From assembly GCF_011297335.1 (NCBI RefSeq), contig NZ_JAAOTJ010000001.1, positions 496,001-560,000 on the forward strand: 64,000 bases of DNA, read 5' to 3'. Below the pieces are notes generated by a model. That model was not told the DNA's origin, did no database searches, and saw only the letters and a program-made list of their open reading frames with translations. Within the stretch, counting starts at the first letter, position 1, and each line of letters begins with the position of its first letter. A program made the translations under genes and the position numbers. Below, piece after piece: positions 1-8,147 of the stretch. Source of the DNA: Catellatospora methionotrophica (GTDB lineage Bacteria; Actinomycetota; Actinomycetes; Mycobacteriales; Micromonosporaceae).

Positions 1-14
1 GCGCCACCCCCGCC

Positions 15-30
15 CACCGGCAGGCCGGTG
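15..30 (-). terminator. Possible terminator hairpin after the secreted hydrolase
   Basis: CACCGG and CCGGTG form a 6-bp stem with loop CAGG, starting 2 bases past the stop codon of the minus-strand hydrolase. There is no T tract and the window edge cuts off the context, so this is only a candidate. Confidence 0.35.
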
Positions 31-31
31 C

Positions 32-1402
32 TCAGCCGCCCACTCCGGAGCCGACCGCCGCCCGCAGGTTCTCCCGGGCGTCGGCGGGCAGCAGGTATCC
101 GGCACGGACGTTGCCGAGATCGGCGAGCGCGACGCGGGCCAGGTAGCCCGCCCGGCTCGGATAGAGCCCGTGCAGCGTGGCCTCGTCGAACGGCTGGTGG
201 CTGCCGAACAGGAAGCAGAACGACTGCCCGGCGTTGTCCCCGGTGTTCACCGCCGTCGGCACCGAGACCTGCGAATACCGGATGCCGCCCAGGGCCAGGC
301 CCAGGCTGTCGCGCGCCTTGGTCCCGTCGGCGTTGAACACCAGCGGCGGGGCGGTCGGCGGCGCGACGCCGGTGCGGACCCACCGCACCAGGTGGTCGTA
401 CGCCGCCGCGGTGGCGTGGTCGACCGGCACCCGGCTGAACGGCGGCTGGGCGCAGTCGTAGACCGGCGCCGTGCCGAGGTCGCGCACTGAGATCGGGGCC
501 CGGTACTGCTGGCCGCGCCAGCCCGAGTGCGCGCCACCGGCGACCTCCCAGCGGCGGAACCTGTCAGTGTCGGGCGACGGCCGGACCGGGGTGCGCACGT
601 CGGTCTCCGACAGCACCTGGAACACCGGCTCCGGACCGACCCGGGTCGGCGCGCTGCCGACGATGAACGCGTACCCGTCGAACACCGGCGCGACCTGCGG
701 CAGGATGCTCTGGTAGTAGACGGTCATCCGGGCCGCGGACTGCGACGCGCCGATCGCCAGGACCGTACGCAGACCCAGCCGGGCCAGCGGAGCGTCCTTG
801 CCACGGGCGCGGACGGCCTGGGCCGCCTGGGCGAAGATGTCGTAGGACAGCTCGTCGGCGGTGAACCGCCCCTCGCCGGTGACGTCGAGCGCGCCGTACC
901 GGGCCGGGCTCCAGCCGCGCAGCTGGTCGACGCCGACCCGCTGCGCGGAGACGCCGATCCAGGCATACCCCGCCCGCATCATCGCCTCGCCGTTCCACAG
1001 CGCGTCCAGGTCGTAGCCCGCGGTGACGTTCTGCCACTCGACCAGCGCGGTGCCGTTGAAATTCCGGTCCTGGGCGGGTCGCCGGACCACGATCCGGGTC
1101 CGGTACGGCACGTCGGTGGCGACCTGGTTGCCGAGCTGGTCCCAGCCGTCGGCGACGCCCGACAGGTAGAACTCGCGCTCGACGTAGCCGCTGGCGGCCA
1201 GGTCGTCGGGGGTGGAGAAGAACGGGTAGGTGTCCTCGACGGCCTCGGCGAGCCGGTCGCCGGGCACCGTGCCCGGGATCGGCCCGGAGACCACCGGGGA
1301 CGAGACGGGTGTCGGCTGGTCGGCGAGCGCGGGCGAGGCCGGGAGGAGCGTCACGATCACCGCGGCCGCGAGGGCCGCGCGGTAGGCGCGTGGGAGCTTC
1401 AT
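32..1402 (-). CDS. Secreted alpha/beta-hydrolase domain protein
   Basis: 456 aa when started at the ATG of MKLPRAYR, which opens a clear signal peptide (about residues 1-24, cleavage after SPALA). The much longer upstream reading frame runs through the preceding gene and has no signal, so I reject it. The mature part resembles the uncharacterised alpha/beta-hydrolase domain family (Abhydrolase_10 type). A nucleophile-elbow-like GASQSAAR lies near residue 218, inside a stretch of hydrophobic strands and Tyr/Gly-rich loops. The substrate is unknown; esters of complex natural products are possible. It is the last gene of a minus-strand group after the FHA-HTH gene, 68 bases downstream of it; the spacing leaves room for its own promoter, but I see no convincing one. 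The ribosome site is weak. Family fairly sure, function not. Confidence 0.8.
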   Translation of the reverse strand: MKLPRAYRAALAAAVIVTLLPASPALADQPTPVSSPVVSGPIPGTVPGDRLAEAVEDTYPFFSTPDDLAASGYVEREFYLSGVADGWDQLGNQVATDVPYRTRIVVRRPAQDRNFNGTALVEWQNVTAGYDLDALWNGEAMMRAGYAWIGVSAQRVGVDQLRGWSPARYGALDVTGEGRFTADELSYDIFAQAAQAVRARGKDAPLARLGLRTVLAIGASQSAARMTVYYQSILPQVAPVFDGYAFIVGSAPTRVGPEPVFQVLSETDVRTPVRPSPDTDRFRRWEVAGGAHSGWRGQQYRAPISVRDLGTAPVYDCAQPPFSRVPVDHATAAAYDHLVRWVRTGVAPPTAPPLVFNADGTKARDSLGLALGGIRYSQVSVPTAVNTGDNAGQSFCFLFGSHQPFDEATLHGLYPSRAGYLARVALADLGNVRAGYLLPADARENLRAAVGSGVGG

Positions 1403-1470
1403 AAGCCGACATTCGTCCTGGACCGGTGGTACGCGCATCGGCGATGTCACCAGTGTCGGCGACTGCGCGC

Positions 1471-2067
1471 TCAGCCGAGGTCGGCGCGGGTGATGGCGTT
1501 GCGGGCCATCGCCTCGTTGGCCAGGCGGGCGCGGCGTCGCTCGCCCTCGCCGGCGATCCCGAACTTCTCGTACAGGCGCAGCAGGTGCTGCTTGACCGCC
1601 GCCTCGGTGACGACCAGCGCGGCGGCGATCTCGCGGCTGGACGCGGGCTCGGTGAACACCGCCCCGGCCAGCAGCGGGCGGCACAGCTGCACGAGCACGT
1701 CGCGTTCGCGGCCGGTCAGCTCCGGCGGGGCGGCGCCCGCCTCGGTGACCTGACCGGCGGGCGCTCTACCGGAGCGCAGCACGAACCGGGACGACCCGGC
1801 GCGGATCTCGTCGCCGTCGGCCAGCACGTGCTCCTGCCAGATACGGCGGCCGTTGACGAAGGTGCCGTTGCGGGAGCCGAGGTCGCGTACGCACCAGCCG
1901 GCCGGGTAGCGCTCGAACACGGCGTGCAGCCGCGACAGGAGGCGGTCGCCGGGCACGGCCAGGTCGTTGGAGTCGGCGCTGCCGAGGGTGACCCGGTCAC
2001 CGGCGAGCGGCACCGCCGACGCGCCCGCCGCCGTCCACATCTCCAGGTGCGCCGCCGCGCCGCTCAC
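1471..2067 (-). CDS. FHA domain protein with C-terminal helix-turn-helix
   Basis: 198 aa starting at a GTG that overlaps the kinase stop codon (GTGA), so the two genes are translationally coupled. The FHA phosphothreonine-binding domain spans about residues 18-100, with the family signatures SRLH and NGTFVNGR. After a linker, residues about 118-198 hold a sequence-specific DNA-binding segment that starts like a LuxR-type HTH (LTGRERDVL) and contains a recognition-helix-like stretch VTEAAVKQHL. No signal peptide or membrane segment, so it is cytosolic. The natural inference is that the neighbouring Ser/Thr kinase phosphorylates a partner, or this protein itself, and FHA binding is converted into transcriptional control. 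The FHA assignment is secure; a DNA-binding role is likely but untested. Confidence 0.88.
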   Translation of the reverse strand: MSGAAAHLEMWTAAGASAVPLAGDRVTLGSADSNDLAVPGDRLLSRLHAVFERYPAGWCVRDLGSRNGTFVNGRRIWQEHVLADGDEIRAGSSRFVLRSGRAPAGQVTEAGAAPPELTGRERDVLVQLCRPLLAGAVFTEPASSREIAAALVVTEAAVKQHLLRLYEKFGIAGEGERRRARLANEAMARNAITRADLG

Positions 2068-3683
2068 CGGGCGGTCACCTTGAGCGCGAAGCTGCCCTCG
2101 AACCCGTCTCCGCCGAGCCGCAGTTCGTAGTCCCCGGCGCGCAGCGTCAGGGGACCGTACTGCAGGCAGCCGAGGTTCTCCCCGGCGACGCGGGCACCGC
2201 CGAGGTGGAAGAGCTGCCAGGGCACCAGGTCCCGGCAGACGTAGCCGGTCAGGTAGAGGCGGCGGTCGGTGTCGAGGTGCAGCAGGTAGCTGCGGGTCTT
2301 CTCGAAGCCCAGCGAGACTTCGCCCTGCTCCGGAACCCGGACACCGATCGTGATCGGTTGCAGCCCCGAACCGCCCACCGACGGCGTCCGCTGCCCGGCC
2401 GGTGTGGACACCCGGCCGGCCGGTGTGGACGGCTGGCCTGCCGACGCGGAGACGGACGGGTCACCACCGGGGGTCTGCCCGCCGGGATCGCCGCCCCACC
2501 AGCCCTGCGACGCCGCCACGACGACCACGGCGGCCAGCGCCGCGGCGGCGAGCGCGCCGAGTGCCCGCGTCCGGCGGGACCGTCCGGCGGGTGAACGCTC
2601 TACCACCCGGCGGCCGAGCAGCGGCCCGGTGGCCTGGCTGTCACCCGGCCTGGTCGGCGCAGGGCCGTCGCCCGGCCCGGTCCGCGCGGGGCCGTCGCCC
2701 GGCCCGGTCCGCGCCGGGTCGTCGTCCAGCCTGGTCGGTGCCGGGTCAGGCAGGGTCGCGGCCGCGGGCGGCGGGGTCCACTGTGCCGACAGGATGCGGG
2801 TGCCCGCGTCGATCGGGTCGGCGGCGTCGCCGACGAGGGCGAGCAGCAGCGCCCGCGCGGTCGGGCGGCGATCCGGGTCCTTGTCCAGGGCCTGCGCGAC
2901 GAGGCCGCGCAGCGGCTGCTCCAGGCCGTCCAGGCGCGGTGGGTCGGTCAGGATGCGGTGCATCAGCTCGTACGGCGCGCCGGTGCCGAACGGCGGCCGC
3001 CCGGTCGCGGCGTAGGTGACCACCGCGCCCCAGCTGAACACGTCGGTTGCCGTGGTGGCGGTGCCCCGGAACTGCTCGGGAGCCATGTACGCCGGGGTGC
3101 CGACGATGTCACCGGACGCGGTCAGGCGGGCCTGGTCGTCGAGCGCGCGGGCGATGCCGAAGTCGATGACCTTGGGCCCGACCCGCGACAGGATGACGTT
3201 GCCGGGTTTGAGGTCGCGGTGCGCGATGCTCGCGGCGTGGATGCCGTTGAGCGCGACCGCGATGCCGATGGCCAGGCTGTCCAGCGTGGACCCGCGCATC
3301 GGCCCGTCGGTCTCCAGCGCGGCGGTGAGCGTCGGCCCCTCGATGTACTCGGTGACGAGATAGGCGACGTCGCCGTCGGTCCCCGCGTCGAGGACCTGGG
3401 CGGTGCAGAAGCGCGCGACCCGGCGGGCGGCGGCGGCCTCGGCCGCGAACCGGGCCAGAAAGTGCCGGTCGCGGGCGTAGTCGGGCCGGATCACCTTGAA
3501 GGCGACGCGCCGCCCGTCGGCGGCCTGGCCGAGGAAGACGACGCCCATGCCGCCTTCGCCCAGCCGCCCGAGCAACCGCACACCGCCCGCCTGTCGCGGG
3601 TCGCCAGGATGCAGGACCGGCGCGGGTGCACCGGTCCCCTGTGCTCCGTCACCGCGGCCGGCGTCCACCGTCATCGCGGGCAT
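2064..3683 (-). CDS. Transmembrane serine/threonine protein kinase (PknB-like)
   Basis: 539 aa. Kinase domain about residues 35-290 with all motifs: glycine loop GEGGMGVV, lysine in VAFKVI, HRDLKPGN catalytic loop, DFG, and APE in YMAPEQ. A Pro/Gly/Asp-rich juxtamembrane linker with roughly 9-residue repeats (PARTGPGDG type) leads to one transmembrane helix near residues 375-395 (ALGALAAAALAAVVVVA). An extracellular tail of about 140 residues ends in a compact beta-rich domain instead of PASTA repeats. The gene starts 10 bases after the lipoprotein stop and overlaps the FHA gene, so lipoprotein, kinase and FHA-HTH form a likely surface-sensor to transcription pathway. A second in-frame ATG lies three codons downstream; neither start has a strong ribosome site. 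Confidence 0.95.
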   Translation of the reverse strand: MPAMTVDAGRGDGAQGTGAPAPVLHPGDPRQAGGVRLLGRLGEGGMGVVFLGQAADGRRVAFKVIRPDYARDRHFLARFAAEAAAARRVARFCTAQVLDAGTDGDVAYLVTEYIEGPTLTAALETDGPMRGSTLDSLAIGIAVALNGIHAASIAHRDLKPGNVILSRVGPKVIDFGIARALDDQARLTASGDIVGTPAYMAPEQFRGTATTATDVFSWGAVVTYAATGRPPFGTGAPYELMHRILTDPPRLDGLEQPLRGLVAQALDKDPDRRPTARALLLALVGDAADPIDAGTRILSAQWTPPPAAATLPDPAPTRLDDDPARTGPGDGPARTGPGDGPAPTRPGDSQATGPLLGRRVVERSPAGRSRRTRALGALAAAALAAVVVVAASQGWWGGDPGGQTPGGDPSVSASAGQPSTPAGRVSTPAGQRTPSVGGSGLQPITIGVRVPEQGEVSLGFEKTRSYLLHLDTDRRLYLTGYVCRDLVPWQLFHLGGARVAGENLGCLQYGPLTLRAGDYELRLGGDGFEGSFALKVTAR

Positions 3684-3693
3684 TCTACGACCG

Positions 3694-4608
3694 TCAATCG
3701 ACGGCTATCGCCAGCGCACCCTTGTCGAACCGGTCCCAGCTCAGCACGTACGAGCCGGTGGCCGGGGCGGGCACGAGGAAGCAGGCGAGCCCGCCGGTGG
3801 CCGTGGCGTGCGGCGCGGGGTAGATCTGGGCGCGGCTGCAGTTGTCGGCGGTCGCGAGCGACGTGCCGTCCGGCATCCTCAGGTGCAGGTCGCGGTCGAA
3901 CACCCAGGCGAACCCGGCGTCGGTGTTGTTGGTGGCGGTGAACGTCACCCGCAGATACTCCTGGCCGGTCGGGGCCTGGCCGTGCAGCAGCGGCTCGTCG
4001 GCGCGCACCTCGGCCTCGGACACGGTCATGAAGACGCTGCCGGTCTTCTCCCGCAGCACCTTGCCGGTGATCGACACCGGTTTGGGCTCCAGCGGGATCA
4101 GCCCGTCCGGGCCGTTGAACGGGACCGTCGCCTGCCGCAGCGTGGGCTTGCCGACCACGAGCACGGCCTCGGTGAGCACGAAGTGCTCGTCCACGGTGAC
4201 GGCGTACACGCCGGGCTGGCTGCGCTGGGCGGGGACCTCGGTCAGCTTCGACAGGGGGTTGTCCAGCTCGGCGTAGGTGCGGTCGCCGACGGTCAGCGCG
4301 ATGTCGGACGTGGGACTGCGCGGGTATTCGGGGCTGAGGTTCTGGAAGACGGCCTCGATCGCCACGGCTTTGCCCTCGCCGAAGGACGACGCGACGATCC
4401 GCGCGGTGCCGACGGTGACCTTGAATCCGGCGTACCAATAGGATTTGTTGATCTGGATCTCGGTGACCGCCGCCGGTGCGGGGCTGCCTGACGCCGCCGG
4501 ACCGGTGGGGTCGCCCTCACCGCTGCCGGTTCCGGCGGCACATCCGGTCAGTGCCAGCACGATCGCCGCCGTGACGGCCGGGAAACGCAGTCTGCTCATC
4601 GTGCTCAT
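3694..4608 (-). CDS. Secreted lipoprotein of unknown function
   Basis: 304 aa. A short positively charged N-terminus, hydrophobic core and lipobox LTGC (Cys near residue 23) mark a lipid-anchored extracytoplasmic protein. A Gly/Ser/Pro linker follows, then two beta-sandwich-like segments (about 55-160 and 185-300) with alternating hydrophobic strands reminiscent of DUF4352-type domains, though I cannot assign a family with certainty. It is the first gene of the kinase operon, 10 bases upstream of the kinase start, so it may bind a ligand or modulate the kinase outer domain (inference). The chosen ATG has a GAGG-like site about 8 bases upstream; a second ATG three codons in would also keep the signal. 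Confidence 0.75.
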   Translation of the reverse strand: MSTMSRLRFPAVTAAIVLALTGCAAGTGSGEGDPTGPAASGSPAPAAVTEIQINKSYWYAGFKVTVGTARIVASSFGEGKAVAIEAVFQNLSPEYPRSPTSDIALTVGDRTYAELDNPLSKLTEVPAQRSQPGVYAVTVDEHFVLTEAVLVVGKPTLRQATVPFNGPDGLIPLEPKPVSITGKVLREKTGSVFMTVSEAEVRADEPLLHGQAPTGQEYLRVTFTATNNTDAGFAWVFDRDLHLRMPDGTSLATADNCSRAQIYPAPHATATGGLACFLVPAPATGSYVLSWDRFDKGALAIAVD

Positions 4609-4721
4609 CGCCCTCAGCCTCTCGTCGCGCCGGTTGCGTGCCGGCTGCCGAGACCAATATGTCGCCCGGTCGATGGCCGACGATATGGCCGCGAGGTGAC
4701 ATTTCCGGGATGGACAGACAG

Positions 4722-4749
4722 GCCCGCCTTACCTTCCGGTAAGGCGGGC
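4722..4749 (-). terminator. Strong hairpin terminator after the NDH-2-like gene
   Basis: A 12-bp perfect stem (GCCCGCCTTACC with its complement) and TTCC loop begins 16 bases past the stop of the minus-strand flavoprotein gene. There is no T run, typical of high-GC actinomycete terminators. Confidence 0.75.
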
Positions 4750-4764
4750 GCGGTCAGCGGCCGG

Positions 4765-6066
4765 TCAGCTGTCCGTGGTGCTCCAGTCGATGCGCGGGGT
4801 GTCGATGCGCGACGGGTCGAGCAGCGCGGCGGAGCGGTGGTGCGGCCGCAGGTAGAACTCCTGCGCCCAGGCGATGTACGCCTTCAGCTCCGCGTCGACC
4901 TCGCCCAGCAGCTCCAGGTGCACGCCCAGCCACGCGACGAAGGCGAACCGGCCGTGCAGCTCGTGGCGGTGCGGGCCGATCTCGGCGATCGCGGCCTTGG
5001 TGCCGATCATCGCCATGATGCCCTTGTCGCGGTAGTGGAACGGGTGCGGCGGCTTGCCGCCGACCTGCGCGATGATGTTGTCGGCCGCCCACCGGCCGGA
5101 CTGCTGCGCGACGCTGCCGAGCTGAGGCAGGGCGGGCTCGTCGCCCGACGGGATGTTCGCGATGTCGCCCAGGGCGTACACGCGGGGGTGGCCGGGCACG
5201 GTCAGGTCGGGCTGGACGTCGATGCGCCCGCCCCGCCCGGTCGGCAGACCGCCGGTCGTGGCGACGTCGGCGGCCTGCTCGCCGCCGCCCCACACCACCA
5301 GCCGTGTCTTGATCACCTCGCCGTCGCCCAGGGTGACGGAGTCGGCGTCGACCTGCTTGACCGACGTGCCCAGCCGCACCTGGACGCCACGGCGGTGCAA
5401 CTGCTTGGCCGCGTACGCACCCGCCTGGTCGGAGAACGCCGACAGCAGCGCGTGGCCACGGTCCACCAGGATGATCTGCGCGTGGCCGCAGGGTGCCTGG
5501 GAGTACACGCCCGGCAGCACGTCGTGGATCAGTTCGGACAGCGCGCCCGCCGTCTCGACCCCGGTCGGGCCGCCGCCGACGATGACGAAGTTGAGCGCGC
5601 CCTCGTCGACCAGCCGCGGCTCGCGGGCGACATCGGCGAACACGGTGAGGATGCGGCCCCGGACCTGCCGCGCGTCCTCGACGCTGTAGAGCGGGAACGA
5701 GTGCTCGCGAGCCCCCGGGGTGTGGAAGAAGTTGGGCTGCGCGCCCGCCGCGACGACCAGGTAGTCCGCGGTCAGGGTCTCGCCGCCGTCCAGGGTGACC
5801 GTCATCGTCTGCGGGTCGACGCCGGTCACGTCGGCCTGGCGCACCTCGACGCCGGGCCGGTGGCGGAAGATCCGGGTCAGGTCGAAGCGGATGTCCTGTG
5901 AGGTCAGCTCGGCGGTCGCCACCTGGTACAGCAGCGGCTGGAACTGCTGGAATCCGCCGCGGTCGAGCAGCACCACACGGATGCCGTCCGTCCCGGCCAG
6001 GCGGCGCGCGCACGCCACCCCGGCGAAGCCGCCGCCCACGATGACGACGCTGGTTTCCGCACTCAT
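4765..6066 (-). CDS. ndh: Type II NADH dehydrogenase-like FAD/NAD(P) oxidoreductase
   Basis: 433 aa from the ATG of MSAETSVV; an in-frame ATG at 6108 would add 14 residues that precede the FAD motif without adding any domain, and its GGAAG site lies too close to the start. The FAD-binding Rossmann motif GGGFAG sits at the N-terminus, a second Rossmann motif for NAD(P)H (VGGGPTGVETAG) near residue 160, and the third FAD contact YALGDIA near residue 300. The C-terminal region with aromatic and amphipathic stretches fits peripheral membrane attachment in NDH-2. Expected role: non-proton-pumping NADH:quinone oxidoreductase on the inner face of the membrane. It is monocistronic, divergent from the GH15 gene and followed by a strong hairpin. 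Other members of this pyridine nucleotide-disulfide family cannot be excluded. Confidence 0.85.
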   Translation of the reverse strand: MSAETSVVIVGGGFAGVACARRLAGTDGIRVVLLDRGGFQQFQPLLYQVATAELTSQDIRFDLTRIFRHRPGVEVRQADVTGVDPQTMTVTLDGGETLTADYLVVAAGAQPNFFHTPGAREHSFPLYSVEDARQVRGRILTVFADVAREPRLVDEGALNFVIVGGGPTGVETAGALSELIHDVLPGVYSQAPCGHAQIILVDRGHALLSAFSDQAGAYAAKQLHRRGVQVRLGTSVKQVDADSVTLGDGEVIKTRLVVWGGGEQAADVATTGGLPTGRGGRIDVQPDLTVPGHPRVYALGDIANIPSGDEPALPQLGSVAQQSGRWAADNIIAQVGGKPPHPFHYRDKGIMAMIGTKAAIAEIGPHRHELHGRFAFVAWLGVHLELLGEVDAELKAYIAWAQEFYLRPHHRSAALLDPSRIDTPRIDWSTTDS

Positions 6067-6179
6067 GCCCGCCCCCCGACCCGCCCCGGTGGCGACGTCC
6101 GCGTTCATGGCTTCCGGCCGCCATCATCACACGGCTCGACCGGCCGAAGGCGCACTTCGATGGGATCGCCCCTGCCGTC

Positions 6180-6200
6180 AGATATGCCATAAAATGGTGT
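6180..6200. promoter_or_regulatory. AT-rich island in divergent promoter region
   Basis: In the 188-base gap between the divergent NDH-2-like and GH15 genes, an unusually AT-rich stretch contains CCAT-AAA-ATGG (a 4-bp dyad) and a TAAAAT hexamer at 6190-6195 that could be a -10 box. No good -35 box is seen on either strand, so the direction is unresolved. Confidence 0.3.
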
Positions 6201-6254
6201 CATGGTGCTGAAAGCCGCAAGGCTGCCAGGATACGGCGACGACGGGGTGGCCGC

Positions 6255-8147
6255 ATGACAGCGATCGACGCCCGCGTCACCGCCGAGCAGAACACCACGG
6301 TGCCCTCACCGTTCCCGCCGATCGCGCAGTACGCGTTCCTGTCCGACTGCCACACCGGGGCGCTGGTCGCCCCCGACGGGTCGGTCGACTGGCTGTGCGT
6401 GCCCGCCTTCGACTCCCCCAGCGTTTTCGGCAGCCTGCTGGACCGCGAGGCGGGCATGTTCCGGTTCGGCCCGTACGCCATCGCGCACCCGACGGCACGG
6501 GTGTACCGGCCGGGCACCAACGTGCTGGAGACGACCTGGCGGACCACGTCGGGCTGGCTGCTGGTCACCGACGCGCTGATCATCGGCCCGCGCGAGGGCG
6601 CGGACACGGTCACCCCGCACACCCGGCCACCGGCCGACGACGACGCCGCCCACCTGCTCGTACGCACCGCCGTCTGCCTCAAGGGCCAGGTGGAGCTGGA
6701 AATGGTCTGCGAACCCGTCTTCGACTACGGGCGTACGCCCGCCGCGTGGGCGCTGGCTGCCGACGACCCGTCGATCGCCGCGACCGTCAACGGCTCGCCC
6801 GACCTGCGGCTGCGCTCGGACCTGCCGCTGGGCATCGAGGGGACGCGGGTCCGGGGCAGGCACGTGCTGCACGCGGGCGAACGGGCGTACTGCACGCTGT
6901 CCTGGGCGGACCCGTCCAGGGTCCCGCCGGACAGCAGCCGGGCGCACGCCATGATCGAGGCCACCACCGAGTACTGGCGCACCTGGCTGGCCGGGGCGCG
7001 TATCCCCGACCACCGCTGGCGCGACCCGCTGCAGCGTTCGGCGCTGGTCATCAAGGGCCTGACCTACATGCCCACCGGGGCCACGGTCGCCGCGCTGACC
7101 ACGTCGCTGCCCGAGACGCCCGGCGGGGAGCGCAACTGGGACTACCGCTACACGTGGATGCGCGACACCACGTTCACCCTCAAGGCGCTGCACTGGCTCA
7201 ACCTCGAATGGGAGGCCGAGGAGTTCATGCAGTTCGTCGCCGACGTCGAGGCGACCGAGGACGGCTCACTGCAGATCATGTACGGCATCGACGGTCGCCG
7301 TGACCTGACCGAGTCGACCCGCGACGACCTGTCCGGCTACGACGGCGCGCAGCCGGTGCGCATCGGCAACGGGGCCTTCGACCAGCGGCAGAACGACGTG
7401 TACGGCTCGGTGCTCGCCTCGATCCTGCTGCACACCCGGCACAGCAGGCGGCTGCCCCGGCGGCTGTGGCCGATCGTGGTCTCCCAGGCCGAGTGCGCGA
7501 CCGCCGTCTGGCAGGAGCCCGACCAGGGCATCTGGGAGGCGCGCGGCGAGCCGCAGCACTACGTGTCGAGCAAGCTCATGTGCTGGGTGGCCCTGGACCG
7601 GGCCGCGACCCTGGCCGGCATCCGGGGCGACAGCACCCGCGCGGCGGCCTGGCGCGACACCGCCGAGCAGATCCGCGCCGACATCCTCGCCCACGGCGTC
7701 AGCGAGCGCGGCGTGCTGCGCCAGCACTACGCGACCGACGCCCTGGACGCCTCGACGCTGCTGGCGGTGCTGTTCGGCTTCCTGCCGCCGCACGACGAGC
7801 GGCTGCACAACACCGTAGAGGCGATCGCGACCGAGCTGACCGAGCACGGGTACGTGCTGCGCTACCGCACCGACGAGACCGACGACGGCATGAGCGGCAA
7901 GGAGGGCACGTTCCTGATCTGCTCGTTCTGGCTGGTGTCGGCGCTGGCCGCGACCGGGCGGCTGGACCGCGCCCGCGACATGATGGAACGGCTGCTCACC
8001 ATCGCCTCGCCGCTGGGCCTGTACGCGGAGGAGTTCGACGCCGAGGCCGGACGGCACCTCGGCAACTTCCCGCAGGCGTTCTCGCACCTGGCGCTGATCG
8101 AGGCGGCCGGGCGCATCATCCTGTCCGAACTGCTCAAGGAGCTGTGA
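6255..8147 (+). CDS. GH15 family glycoside hydrolase (trehalase/glucoamylase-like)
   Basis: 630 aa, no signal peptide, so cytosolic. The N-terminal segment (about 25-250) matches the beta-sandwich domain preceding GH15 catalytic domains in actinobacterial proteins (IAQYAFLSDCHTGALV, GSVDWLCVPAFDSPSVF). The (alpha/alpha)6 catalytic domain follows, with the family motif GERNWDYRYTWMRD near residue 287 and the C-terminal signature LGNFPQAFSHLALIEAA near 605. Characterised cytosolic actinobacterial GH15 proteins of this type include trehalases and glucan glucohydrolases; substrate cannot be set from sequence. A GGGGTGG stretch about 6 bases upstream may serve as the ribosome site. The last 14 bases overlap the convergent c-di-GMP gene. 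A role in trehalose or glycogen turnover is inference. Confidence 0.92.
   Translation: MTAIDARVTAEQNTTVPSPFPPIAQYAFLSDCHTGALVAPDGSVDWLCVPAFDSPSVFGSLLDREAGMFRFGPYAIAHPTARVYRPGTNVLETTWRTTSGWLLVTDALIIGPREGADTVTPHTRPPADDDAAHLLVRTAVCLKGQVELEMVCEPVFDYGRTPAAWALAADDPSIAATVNGSPDLRLRSDLPLGIEGTRVRGRHVLHAGERAYCTLSWADPSRVPPDSSRAHAMIEATTEYWRTWLAGARIPDHRWRDPLQRSALVIKGLTYMPTGATVAALTTSLPETPGGERNWDYRYTWMRDTTFTLKALHWLNLEWEAEEFMQFVADVEATEDGSLQIMYGIDGRRDLTESTRDDLSGYDGAQPVRIGNGAFDQRQNDVYGSVLASILLHTRHSRRLPRRLWPIVVSQAECATAVWQEPDQGIWEARGEPQHYVSSKLMCWVALDRAATLAGIRGDSTRAAAWRDTAEQIRADILAHGVSERGVLRQHYATDALDASTLLAVLFGFLPPHDERLHNTVEAIATELTEHGYVLRYRTDETDDGMSGKEGTFLICSFWLVSALAATGRLDRARDMMERLLTIASPLGLYAEEFDAEAGRHLGNFPQAFSHLALIEAAGRIILSELLKEL

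Noticed and set aside
2655-2745. DNA tandem repeats near 2.7 kb
   Set aside because: They encode the PARTGPGDG-type linker of the kinase, so they are coding repeats and not a separate element.
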